From: Myxococcales bacterium UBA5297
Lineage (GTDB): Bacteria; Myxococcota; Myxococcia; Myxococcales; UBA5297
Reading direction: 5' to 3'
Assembly: GCA_002408385.1 (NCBI GenBank)
Contig: DHSB01000102.1
Coordinates: forward strand, 52,442 to 69,233
Length of the DNA stretch: 16,792 nucleotides
The notes under the pieces are model-generated. The model made no database searches, had not been told where the DNA came from, and saw only the letters and a program-made list of their open reading frames with translations. Shown in pieces: positions 7,880-15,403 of the stretch (positions are counted from its first letter, which is position 1; every line of letters begins with the position of its first letter). The translations under genes and the position numbers were made by a program.

Positions 7880-8004
7880 CCCGAGGTGTCGAAAAGAGCC
7901 CGTCGAGCGCTGGACCGGTTGAGCCCAAGCCGTAGGTCTTTGGCAGGACCGCAAACCTGCGCGCGCGGGACGGCTCGCCTCTATTGCCGGGCGTAAAACA
8001 AGAG

Positions 8005-8035
8005 GCCCTCGCGCCCCCCCCCGGGGCGCAAGGGC
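8005..8035 (-). terminator. Intrinsic terminator of the rpoH-like gene
   Basis: GCCCT (8005-8009) pairs with AGGGC (8031-8035), and GCGCCCC (8011-8017) with GGGGCGC (8023-8029), with one mismatch between them and a 5-base loop: a 12-bp stem. Read on the minus strand it is followed by CTCTTGTTTTA. It lies 37 bp after the sigma-factor stop codon. Confidence 0.8.
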
Positions 8036-8071
8036 CGACCGACAGCTCTCCCAGCCCCCCCCCGATGGCGC

Positions 8072-8971
<900 letters not shown>

Positions 8972-9073
8972 CTCGGTCTCCTTCGCGGTCCGGCCAACCG
9001 GCCGAGGGGCCAAGTGGCCGCAGGCCCGACTCGGCTTTCGATGCCGACCCGCCCTCAAGGCGGGTGGTCTGGC

Positions 9074-9361
9074 TCAAGACAAACGGCCAAGCTGGCGTAG
9101 CCATTGAGCAACCGCCGTGCCGCTGCTTACCCGCTCGATGGTTCGCGGCCTTGCGGGCGCGCCTATCGGACAGTCCCCCAAAGGGCAGTAAAAACTGCCG
9201 GTGCACCTGGGATCCGGGCCGGAAAAACAGGCAAGCCAAGTTCCTACCTGGGCCTTGCCGAGCGCCTGCTCGAGCCGAAGCGCCCCCCGTTTGGGCCTGC
9301 CCCAAGCGGGCGAGTGTACGAAATGATCGATCAGATCGTTCGCCCGCTTGGAATACTTCAT
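9074..9361 (-). CDS. Doubtful 95-residue frame upstream of rpoH-like gene
   Basis: An open frame from ATG 9361-9359, preceded by GTGGGAGCAGGTGCG, which could serve as a ribosome site. It begins MKYSKRANDLIDHF and contains CTGSFYCPLGDCPIG. I recognise no family. In favour: the same strand as the rpoH-like gene, which starts 102 bp downstream, and a composition less Arg-loaded than the shadow frames. Against: third positions are clearly less GC-rich than in neighbouring genes, and the frame spans several strong inverted repeats that may be the real signal. Probably not a gene; listed so it can be tested. Confidence 0.22.
   Translation of the reverse strand: MKYSKRANDLIDHFVHSPAWGRPKRGALRLEQALGKAQVGTWLACFSGPDPRCTGSFYCPLGDCPIGAPARPRTIERVSSGTAVAQWLRQLGRLS
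9286..9351. repeat. Three-arm, mutually exclusive inverted repeats upstream of ku
   Basis: Arm 1 is CCCGTTTGGG (9286-9295), arm 2 is CCCAAGCGGGCGA (9301-9313), and arm 3 is TCGCCCGCTTGG (9340-9351). Arms 1 and 2 form a 10-bp stem (one G-U pair, 5-base loop). Arms 2 and 3 form a perfect 12-bp stem with a 26-base loop holding the palindrome TGATCGATCA. Arm 2 cannot pair with both. The block lies 110 bp before the ku start. Confidence 0.7.
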
Positions 9362-9461
9362 CGCACCTGCTCCCACCGTCCGCGGCAGTCGCTCGGGATG
9401 GTGCGCCCTGAGGACCGGGTGCATAGCGTCCTGAAAAGGGAGTCCCGTCTTCGGAGACCAA

Positions 9462-10328
9462 ATGCGGCCGATTTGGGGAGGCTCGATCAGCTTTGGACTG
9501 GTGAACATCCCGGTCAAGCTCTACCTGGCCGCCAAGAGCGAGCGGATAGGGTTTCGGATGCTGCACCGGGAGGACCAAGCGCCGGTGCAGTTTCGCCGCT
9601 TCTGCAGCGCCGAGGAGCGGGAGATCCCTTACGAGGAGATCGCGCGCGGGTTCGAGTACGAGAAGGGCCGCTACCTGTTGATCGAGGACGAGGACTTCGA
9701 CCGGATAGAGCGGGCCGCCGCGCGCACCGTCGACATCCAGCAGTTCGTCGACCGCGACGAGATCAACCCGACCTTCTTCGAAACCCCGTACTTCCTCGAG
9801 CCCGCCCGCGGGGCCGAACGAGCCTACGCGCTGCTTCGCGATGCGCTCAGGCGCGCAAACAAGGTCGGCATCGCCCGCGTGGTGCTCAAGGAGCGCGAAT
9901 ACCTCGCCGCGGTCCACGTGGTCGGCAGCACGTTGATGATGTCGACGCTTCGATACGCGGCCGACCTGCGCGAACCGAGCGGCCTGAACATTCCTGCCGA
10001 AGGGGCGGAGCTTCCCGACAAGCAGCTCGACCTCGCGCTGATGCTCGTGGAGCAGTTGGCGGCGCCGTTCGAGCCCGAGGCGTTTCGGGACACCTACAAC
10101 GAGCAGGTCAGCGCGATGATCCAGCAGAAGCTGGCGGGCGTACCGCCGCCCGAGCGCGCCGAGGCTCCTGGAGCGCCAGCCCAGGTGGTGGACCTCGTCG
10201 AGGTGCTCCAGCGGTCGATCAATCAAGCGAAGCAGCGCGCCGGGGCACGTTCCGAGCAACAGGAAACGGGCGAGCGAAGGGCTCCTGCGCAGGCCGTCGC
10301 TCGGACTGCACGGAGGCGAAGGAAGTAG
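9462..10328 (+). CDS. ku: Bacterial Ku, DNA end-joining protein
   Basis: A 288-residue Ku protein. Homodimeric bacterial Ku rings double-strand DNA ends and recruits LigD for non-homologous end joining. The start is ATG 9462 with GGAG at 9453-9456, giving MRPIWGGSISFGLVNIPVKLY, the family's N-terminal signature. The Ku core continues to about residue 230 (ERIGFRMLHREDQAP, EYEKGRYLLIEDEDF, FETPYFLEP). FRDTYNEQVSAMIQQKLAG is the usual core end. The tail is short and basic, ending RTARRRRK, in keeping with Lys/Arg-rich DNA-binding tails. No ligD lies within the window; it may be elsewhere in the genome. The upstream region holds switch-like inverted repeats that could control expression. Downstream, 179 bp separate it from a lipoprotein gene. 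Confidence 0.97.
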   Translation: MRPIWGGSISFGLVNIPVKLYLAAKSERIGFRMLHREDQAPVQFRRFCSAEEREIPYEEIARGFEYEKGRYLLIEDEDFDRIERAAARTVDIQQFVDRDEINPTFFETPYFLEPARGAERAYALLRDALRRANKVGIARVVLKEREYLAAVHVVGSTLMMSTLRYAADLREPSGLNIPAEGAELPDKQLDLALMLVEQLAAPFEPEAFRDTYNEQVSAMIQQKLAGVPPPERAEAPGAPAQVVDLVEVLQRSINQAKQRAGARSEQQETGERRAPAQAVARTARRRRK

Positions 10329-10393
10329 GGGCCGGAGACGGGCGAACGCTCAGCAAATCCGAATGGTTGGCCAACTGCTCTCGCCGCGGGCAC

Positions 10394-10421
10394 AGTTGAC
10401 ATAATGCATCTTATCGGACGT
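10394..10421. other. Candidate dif/Xer-type recombination site
   Basis: The 28-base layout is 11 + 6 + 11: AGTTGACATAA, TGCATC, TTATCGGACGT. Read on the minus strand, TTATGTCAACT matches the proteobacterial XerD half-site TTATGTTAAAT at 9 of 11 positions. The other half, ACGTCCGATAA, keeps only the inner ATAA and scattered positions of the XerC half-site. It is an AT-rich island in GC-rich surroundings just after ku. The comparison is from memory of the E. coli dif sequence. Confidence 0.35.
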
Positions 10422-10430
10422 TAGGTTCTG

Positions 10431-10467
10431 CGCCCGCTGAGGTCGACGCTGGCGCTACGAGCTTTGC
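10431..10467 (+). repeat. Direct repeat copy 1 (upstream of lipoprotein gene)
   Basis: 37 bases matching 10608-10644 at 32 positions, with a 14-base exact core GTCGACGCTGGCGC. It lies before the lipoprotein start codon but in the same frame as the gene, reading APAEVDAGATSF, nearly the same as the linker inside the protein. Confidence 0.75.
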
Positions 10468-10507
10468 GAAACCCCGCCAGGCGACGGACGTGGCATCCTC
10501 TGGGCCC

Positions 10508-11131
10508 ATGAGAATCGGCCTGCACCCCAAACCTCGGCGGTCCGCCGCCGCGCTGTGGTTCGCGTTTGCGTTTCTTGCCTGCAAGGCGCCTCCCGCCGAT
10601 GCACCCGCGCCGGCTGAAGTCGACGCTGGCGCGACGAGCCTCGCGGACGCCGCAGCCATCGGCTCGAACGGCGAGTCCAGCGGTTTGACGGCGGACGCCG
10701 GCCATGCTGCCGGAGACGCCGCCGCGCCGCCCAAGCCCTTGAGGGTCGTCGCGCGCGCCGTCTTTGACGCAGCCTCCCGAGAGCTCGCCGTCGACGGGCT
10801 CAATCAGGTCATCGAGCCGCAGTCGCGCTTCGAGCTCGAGTTGCCGCGGTTGGCCGACGTTCGCGTTCGTCTCTTCGATGAGTCCGACCGCGCGATCGCC
10901 TCCCACGACCGCATGGTTGTCGGCGAAACGGTCCGTTATGCGATCCTGCCCGCCGAGCCCCTCGTCTCCGGGTCGCGGTACTCCTTGGTCATCGACGGCC
11001 TGAGAGCCGAGCTGGCGACCGACGACGACGGGCAGCAGTTTCGCGTCGTCCGCATCGAGCTCGCGACGAGTGGCGAGAAGCCGCCGCCTCCGCCAAAACC
11101 GACGAAGAAGCGCCGATCGAAGCGGCGCTGA
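10508..11131 (+). CDS. Small putative lipoprotein with beta-sandwich-like domain
   Basis: A 207-residue protein from ATG 10508; GTG 10490 in the same frame is an alternative. The N-terminus MRIGLHPKPRRSAAALWFAF is basic then hydrophobic. It leads to FLAC, a slightly non-standard lipobox, so attachment to lipid is likely but not certain. A low-complexity Ala/Asp/Gly linker follows (about residues 30-80). A beta-rich domain then runs about 80-185 (PLRVVARAVFDAASRELAVDG, VRVRLFDESDRAIASHDRMV, SGSRYSLVIDG), which may be Ig-like. The C-terminus is Pro-rich then strongly basic (KPTKKRRSKRR), which could bind cell-wall or nucleic-acid polyanions. No family is recognised. A duplicated piece of the linker lies in the upstream region. 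The gene is alone on its strand, with a long gap after it. Confidence 0.72.
   Translation: MRIGLHPKPRRSAAALWFAFAFLACKAPPADAPAPAEVDAGATSLADAAAIGSNGESSGLTADAGHAAGDAAAPPKPLRVVARAVFDAASRELAVDGLNQVIEPQSRFELELPRLADVRVRLFDESDRAIASHDRMVVGETVRYAILPAEPLVSGSRYSLVIDGLRAELATDDDGQQFRVVRIELATSGEKPPPPPKPTKKRRSKRR
10608..10644 (+). repeat. Direct repeat copy 2 (inside lipoprotein linker)
   Basis: The partner of 10431-10467, 177 bases downstream. It encodes PAEVDAGATSLA of the linker just after the lipobox Cys. Confidence 0.75.
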
Positions 11132-11972
11132 CGAAAGGCTCGGGCCACCGAACACCGGGAGAGCCGATTCGCCTGGCTGACCAGTCCGCATCGCCCGCGC
11201 GGTCTGGCCCAGCCTGCAAGGCCGGACAACGTCGATTTCCCGAATCCGGGATCCGAAAAGGCCTTCGAGCGAGCGTCTGACTTCGCCTCAAGAACGCCAG
11301 CAGCGCGAATCGCGCGCGCGCTGCCACCGCCGAAGCAAGCTGCCAGGGCCGGGCTGCCGAGGTTCGAAGGGTCGCGACTCGCGATGCCAGCCTGGTGGGC
11401 GTCACGCCTGCCGCGCCCGCCCCGGTGCCTTGCACACGGAGAGTCAGTAACCCTTTGGCGACAGCTCGTTGGGCACAGCCGGGTTCGCCGACGCGGGACG
11501 CCCCTTGACGAGCCCGGATCACGCGTTCGGCCGGCCCGGCAAGAGAGCTTCTGGCTCGACAATCGCAGCGGCACGGGCCGCGCCTCGTTCGCAATCCCCG
11601 TTCCCATCGCGTCCACGGCTCCTTGCAGAGGGCGGCAAAGACGGTCTCGTGCCTCCTCGGAGACTCGCGGAAGCGAAAACGCCGGCCTCGAGCTGGGGCG
11701 CAGCATCTGCCAAGACTCGAGAGCCATTCCGACGGCGGTTGCGAAGCGATCCGCGTTCGCCGGCCCGCGAGATCCGCTCCCTCAGTCCTTCAAAGATGCC
11801 GTTTCGCCCCTGAACAGGCGAGCTTACGAAGGTCGAAGGACGGCGATGCCGCGCGGGGCAACGCGAGCTCTCCCGCTGCCGACAGTGGATCCCATCACCG
11901 CCGTCGCTCGAAAGAAGCCGCGGTGCTGGGGGAACACGGCAGGCGGCCCGTCACCGCCCGGGACAGCTCAAA
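11132..11972. other. Gene-poor stretch between convergent genes
   Basis: About 0.84 kb without a believable gene on either strand. Open frames here give Arg/Ser/Pro-rich translations with no domain, no good ribosome site and overlaps with real genes. I saw small dyads (for example TCCCG/CGGGA in TCCCGAATCCGGGA near 11240) but no long repeats, tRNA or transposase remains. It could be a decayed gene or hold an unrecognised RNA. Confidence 0.5.
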
Positions 11973-11989
11973 GGCCCTGGCGCAGGGCC
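11973..11989 (-). terminator. Probable terminator of the yfgM-bamB-nudix operon
   Basis: GGCCCT (11973-11978) and AGGGCC (11984-11989) form a perfect 6-bp stem with a 5-base loop. On the minus strand it is followed by TTTGAG, a short T-run. It lies 48 bp beyond the Nudix stop codon. Confidence 0.5.
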
Positions 11990-12037
11990 GGCTCAAGAGG
12001 ACTCCCGAGGCGCCAGCGCTTACACCACCCTGCCCGC

Positions 12038-12433
12038 TCAGCCCTCGCCGGAGAGCAGCCCGACGAAGGGCAGGTCAGCCTCGGAAAACGACAGCGACCG
12101 CAGCTCGCCGACGGGCGCGAAGCGCACCGCGTGGCCGTGAATCGGCTGCGGCTCGCCCGAGACTATCCGGCAGCGGTAGAGGAGCAGCTCGATGTCGAGG
12201 TCCTCATAGGAGTGGACGTTGCGGGCCTCGAGCGGCCCGACCTCCACCTCTATCCCCATCTCCTCGCGACACTCCCTCGCGAGCGCCGCGGCTTCGGTCT
12301 CGCCCTGCTCGACCTTGCCGCCGGGAAACTCCCAAAGCAGCTCCCGCGAGGTGCCCGGGCGCCGCTGCTGAACCAAGACCGAACCGCCCCGCCAGACCAG
12401 CGCGGCGACCACGCGCACGAATCGGCAGCTCAC
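12038..12433 (-). CDS. MutT-type Nudix hydrolase
   Basis: A 131-residue Nudix protein. The Nudix box lies at residues 39-61 (GKVEQGETEAAALAREC, then REEMGI) and matches Gx5Ex7REUxEExGU with Cys in the first U position. The catalytic Glu residues are present. The strand before the box (VVAALVWRGGSVLVQQRRPG) and the phrase LWEFPGGKVE are typical of MutT/CTP-pyrophosphatase-like enzymes that hydrolyse (oxidised) nucleoside triphosphates such as 8-oxo-dGTP. The exact substrate is not readable from sequence. The start is GTG 12433-12431 in the overlap GTGA with the TGA stop of the BamB-like gene, which implies translational coupling. The much longer frame extending upstream in this phase is only the shadow of the propeller gene. 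Confidence 0.92.
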   Translation of the reverse strand: MSCRFVRVVAALVWRGGSVLVQQRRPGTSRELLWEFPGGKVEQGETEAAALARECREEMGIEVEVGPLEARNVHSYEDLDIELLLYRCRIVSGEPQPIHGHAVRFAPVGELRSLSFSEADLPFVGLLSGEG

Positions 12434-13620
12434 CGGACCGGGGCCTCGATGGCGAGGTTGTAGACGTAGCCGCGGTTCGACAGCACGAGCGTGTCGCCGC
12501 GCGCAGCCCGGGTCGCCGCGGCGTAGACGCCGTGTCCCGGGTCGAAGGCCTTGCGCAACTTGCCGTTGCGCGTGTCGAGGAACAACAGCGGGCCGCGCCC
12601 GGTCGCCGCGAGCAGCAGCGGGCCGTCGGCCACGGTCAGCCCGGTGACATAGCGCTCCTCGCCCATCGCCATCGTCCAGCGAGGCAGGCCGGTGTCGCCC
12701 GCGTGCGCCGAGATGAAGCCCGGGCCGCCCGCGAAGAGCCGCCCGTTGTTCGGGTCGATGGCGAGCGCGGTGATCCCCGGCTTCGCATACGTCCACACCG
12801 TGTCGCCGGTGGCCGCGTCGATGGCGTGCAGGCCGCTGCCGTAGGCGGCGAAGTAGGCCCTGCCCCAGTCGTCGATGACCGGGCTCGCGTCCACGTCGTT
12901 GAACCGCTCTTGGTTCGAGAGCTGCTTGGCCCACAGCAGGCCGCCGTCGGCGATGTCGAGCGCCACCGCATAGCCGTCGGCAAAGCCCGCGAGAACCCTG
13001 CCGTCGGCGACCGCGGGCCGCCCCGCGCCATGGAGGGTGAACAGGCCCGGCGCCTCGCGCCGGTACTGCCACTTCCAGTCGCCCTTTTCGGCGTCGATGG
13101 CCAGCAGCGTGTCGGAGCTCGTCATCACGAGCACCAGGCCGTCGGAGACCACAGGCCGGGTCTGCAGGGCATCGCCGGCCGAGTAGGTCCAGAGGGTCTT
13201 GCCGTCGGCCGCGTCGAGCGCGACCAGGTCGCCACGCGAGGTGCCAACGTACAGACGGCCTTCGGTCAAGGTGGGCCCCGCGTTGAAAGGGCCGCCGACC
13301 TCCGCATCCCACAGGTGGCGGCCGTCGGAGGCAAAGGCGTGCACCTTGCCGTCCGAGGTCGCCGCGTAGACCGCGCCGGTGGCCGGGTCGTACTCCGGCG
13401 AGGCCGGCTCGATGGGCTTGTAGGGCAGGCCCTCGGTTTCATCGGCCTTGGTCCACCAGAGGACCGAGAAGACCTTCTCGGAAGAGGCCGAAGCGCTCGT
13501 GACGCTGCCCGGGTTCGTCAGGAACGAGCCCATCCGAGCCTGCGCCTCGGCACAGCCGCCAAGCGCGAACCCGGCGAGCATGGCGGCGACGACTCGAGGA
13601 CCCTGGCTACGGACATTCAT
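12430..13620 (-). CDS. bamB: BamB-like PQQ-repeat beta-propeller lipoprotein
   Basis: A 396-residue lipoprotein. ATG 13620-13618 has GGAG a short way upstream (in CGGAGACGAGCCCAG). The signal peptide ends in the lipobox ALGGC with Cys23. The rest is about eight PQQ-like beta-propeller blades with the recurring pattern G-x-(V/L)-Y-...-A-x-D-...-G-...-L-W: for example GRLYVGTSRGDLVALDA then GKTLWTY, and GRAYFAAYGSGLHAIDAATG then DTVWTY. BamB is the lipoprotein of the BAM complex that supports BamA in folding outer-membrane beta-barrels. Length, lipobox and the TPR membrane gene just upstream (as in yfgM-bamB of enterobacteria) favour this over a dehydrogenase. No metal or PQQ catalytic residues were noted. 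A different propeller lipoprotein remains possible. Confidence 0.85.
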   Translation of the reverse strand: MNVRSQGPRVVAAMLAGFALGGCAEAQARMGSFLTNPGSVTSASASSEKVFSVLWWTKADETEGLPYKPIEPASPEYDPATGAVYAATSDGKVHAFASDGRHLWDAEVGGPFNAGPTLTEGRLYVGTSRGDLVALDAADGKTLWTYSAGDALQTRPVVSDGLVLVMTSSDTLLAIDAEKGDWKWQYRREAPGLFTLHGAGRPAVADGRVLAGFADGYAVALDIADGGLLWAKQLSNQERFNDVDASPVIDDWGRAYFAAYGSGLHAIDAATGDTVWTYAKPGITALAIDPNNGRLFAGGPGFISAHAGDTGLPRWTMAMGEERYVTGLTVADGPLLLAATGRGPLLFLDTRNGKLRKAFDPGHGVYAAATRAARGDTLVLSNRGYVYNLAIEAPVR

Positions 13621-13663
13621 CTGGGCTCGTCTCCGATCAGGCATAAGGCGGAGGGCTGCTCCC

Positions 13664-14452
13664 CTACTTCTTCTCGGCGACCTCGGCGGGCTGCGCCGCC
13701 GCCGGAGCGCGCACGCCGTCGGCGGCGAGCAGCGCCAGGCGCTCACCAGCCAGACGGGCAGCCGGGGCCTCCTTGAACTCGTCCTTCAGCTTCTGGAAGG
13801 CCTCGGCGGCCTCCAGCTTCTTGCCCTCGGCGGCGAGGATGCGCGCGCGGTGATAGGCGGCGCGGGCCTTGGTCGTCTCGCCGGCCGCCTCGCGGCTCAT
13901 CTGACCGAACAGCTCGCTCGCCTTGGCCCAGTCCTTCTTGCCCTCGGCGATGTAGCCGCGGCCCTCGAGCGCGAGCACGCGCAGCGGATCGCCCGCGGAG
14001 GTCTTCGCGATGAACTGCTCGTACTCCTTGTCGGCCTCGTCGAGCTTGCCGAGCTGGAACTGGGCGTCGGCGAAGTAGTAGCCGGCCGTGCGCCCGGCCG
14101 TCGAACCCGGATGATCGGTGCGCACCTTGTCGAGCGCTGCGGCGAGCTTCTCGTATTTCTCTTGGTGACTCGCGAACTTCGGCGCGCTCGGATCACCCGA
14201 AGCGTCGAACGTGCCCTCGACTCCCTGTCGAGACAGCTCGAGCGCCTGGGCGAGCGCACCACCGGCGGCCGCCGCGCCCTTCTGATGCGAGCGCGAGAGC
14301 AGGCCGACGATGACGAACAGGCCGATGACGACGAGGACGCCGACGCCGATTGCCTTCTGGTTCTGCGCGGCCTTGTTCCAGAAGGCCGTGGTCGCTTTCA
14401 GGAACTTGTCTGGCTCGCGGATTTCCTTGCGAGTGAGCTTTTCGCTGGACAC
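13664..14452 (-). CDS. YfgM-like TPR membrane protein
   Basis: A 262-residue protein. The start is GTG 14452-14450, with a perfect AAGGAG (14466-14461) 8 bases upstream; the longer reading frame lacks such a site. The N-terminus is cytoplasmic and charged (SSEKLTRKEIREPDKFLKAT), then a single TM helix at about 33-53 (IGVGVLVVIGLFVIVGLL). The rest is helical and Ala/Lys/Glu-rich, with TPR-like pairs: YYFADAQFQLGKLDEADKEY, LALEGRGYIAEGKKDWAKAS, AYHRARILAAEGKKLEAAEA. The layout matches YfgM, an inner-membrane TPR protein with ties to SecYEG and periplasmic chaperones, and the next gene is BamB-like as in E. coli. Together they suggest export and assembly of outer-membrane proteins. The gene is first in the operon; a promoter lies about 63-91 bases upstream. 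Confidence 0.82.
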   Translation of the reverse strand: MSSEKLTRKEIREPDKFLKATTAFWNKAAQNQKAIGVGVLVVIGLFVIVGLLSRSHQKGAAAAGGALAQALELSRQGVEGTFDASGDPSAPKFASHQEKYEKLAAALDKVRTDHPGSTAGRTAGYYFADAQFQLGKLDEADKEYEQFIAKTSAGDPLRVLALEGRGYIAEGKKDWAKASELFGQMSREAAGETTKARAAYHRARILAAEGKKLEAAEAFQKLKDEFKEAPAARLAGERLALLAADGVRAPAAAQPAEVAEKK

Positions 14453-14514
14453 CGTGACTACTCCTTGGCCCGTGCAAGAGGTCGATACCTGGGCCTGGCA
14501 GTGAATTGGCGCGG

Positions 14515-14543
14515 ACTCTAGGGGGGTTAGGCGCACGCGTCAA
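14515..14543 (-). promoter_or_regulatory. Sigma-70-type promoter of the yfgM-bamB-nudix operon
   Basis: On the minus strand, -35 TTGACG (14543-14538) and -10 TAGAGT (14520-14515) are spaced exactly 17 bases apart. This predicts a start near 14508 and a leader of about 55 bases to the GTG at 14452. It is the best promoter seen in the window. Confidence 0.65.
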
Positions 14544-14660
14544 CGGACTACGAAGCCTGCGTCACGGCCTACAACCGCGCTCGACCGCAAGTCATGCCGC
14601 AGCTTGACTTGCCCCCGTGGCCAGGCCGAGCATCCGCGCGTCCGAGTCGAAAGGAACCCG

Positions 14661-15176
14661 ATGCCGCGAGGCGCCCTTCCCCCCCTGCTCGTCCTGCTTG
14701 CGCTGCTGGCGGCGCCCGCCCCGGTCGCTGCGCGCAGCTTCGACCTGGGGCTGCGCGGCGGGGTCGCCTCCCCGCGGGGCGAGGCGGTCTCGGCCGGCCC
14801 TTCGCTCGGCGTCGGCGCGAGCCTCGCCCTGGGCTCGCGCTACCGGGTCGTCTTCGGGCTCGATCAGTCGCGGCACGGCCTCGGGGGCGCGGGGGTCATC
14901 GACGCGACGACGGGCTGGCTCGGGGTCGAGGTCGCGCTCGACGAGCTGCCCATCGTGCCGTCGCTGTCGCTCGGTCCCGCGCTCCAGTTCGCCGCCCGGC
15001 GCGACCGCGACGCCTCGGCCCGGGTCCCCGCGGGCTTTGCCGCCCTGGGGCTGCGCGCTCTCGTCTGGCGAGGACTCCTCCTGGGCGCGCAGGTGCGCTA
15101 CCTGAGCTCCGATTTCAGCGCCGAGGGCTTTCCCGCCTTCTCCTCGTTCGTCCTCGAGCTCGGCTGGGCGCTTTAG
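14661..15176 (+). CDS. Small predicted outer-membrane beta-barrel protein
   Basis: A 171-residue exported protein that I cannot assign to a named family. ATG 14661 is preceded by AAAGGA about 6 bases upstream; the upstream in-frame Met at 14604 lacks such a site. The Sec signal peptide is MPRGALPPLLVLLALLAAPA, then PVAA with cleavage before RSFDLGLRGG. The mature part has alternating polar/hydrophobic strands with glycine turns, as in small outer-membrane barrels: FDLGLRGGVASP, GPSLGVGASLALGSRYRVVFG, LPIVPSLSLGPALQFAARR, AGFAALGLRALVWRGLLLGA, FVLELGWAL. The strand count suggests about eight, OmpA/OmpW-like in size. It is divergent from the yfgM-bamB operon, so it may be a client of that assembly machinery. 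No strong promoter was identified. Confidence 0.75.
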   Translation: MPRGALPPLLVLLALLAAPAPVAARSFDLGLRGGVASPRGEAVSAGPSLGVGASLALGSRYRVVFGLDQSRHGLGGAGVIDATTGWLGVEVALDELPIVPSLSLGPALQFAARRDRDASARVPAGFAALGLRALVWRGLLLGAQVRYLSSDFSAEGFPAFSSFVLELGWAL

Positions 15177-15403
15177 GCCTCGCGACTCCAACTGGCCGCG
15201 CGCGCCCCACCTCTCCATAGAGGCCCGCCAGACGGGCGCCCGCGCCAACCCGGGACACCTGGGAGAGCCTGCTTCGGCGCCAACGCGCGCGCCCCCCTGC
15301 CCTCGGGGCCCGGCGGCGCCCTCCGTCCGCCGCGCAAAGAGCGGCTCTGTGCTCAATGGATCGAGCGAGAGAGCAGTTACGCAGCCGCACGAGCCGCAGG
15401 GGC
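15177..15403. other. Short intergenic stretch between convergent genes
   Basis: Between the barrel-protein gene and the Cys-rich lipoprotein gene. I see GC-rich dyads such as CGGCGG/CCGCCG near 15312-15333 but no hairpin with a T-run on either strand, and no gene. Confidence 0.5.

Larger units (their letters stand above)
8972..9461. other. Divergent, hairpin-dense intergenic region between rpoH-like and ku genes
   Basis: 490 bases with no well-supported gene. It holds several inverted repeats: ACCCGCC/GGCGGGT at 9047-9065 (5-base loop), GGCAGT/ACTGCC at 9184-9199 (AAAA loop), GGCAAG/CTTGCC at 9230-9259, and the overlapping pair at 9286-9351. GGAG at 9453-9456 is the ku ribosome site. No hexamer pair with good spacing was found for either gene. 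The region may hold a long leader or a structured RNA. Confidence 0.55.

Noticed and set aside
10369..10426. Integron attC-like element ending in GTTAGGT
   Set aside because: The 3' core fits GTTRRRY, but the matching 5' core (RYYYAAC) is imperfect and the inner arms do not pair; no integrase or cassette pattern nearby.
10396..10426. TTGACA as a -35 box for the lipoprotein gene
   Set aside because: No acceptable -10 hexamer at 16-18 bases; the best candidate, TTAGGT, is at 19 and poor. The same bases fit the Xer-like site.
11355..11385. tRNA T-loop-like GGTTCGAA
   Set aside because: Flanking bases do not form a T-arm stem, and no acceptor, D or anticodon arms are found.
11623..13776. 717-residue open frame on the plus strand
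   Set aside because: Antisense to the Nudix and BamB-like genes, low-complexity and Arg-rich, with no ribosome site; the opposite strand encodes clear families.
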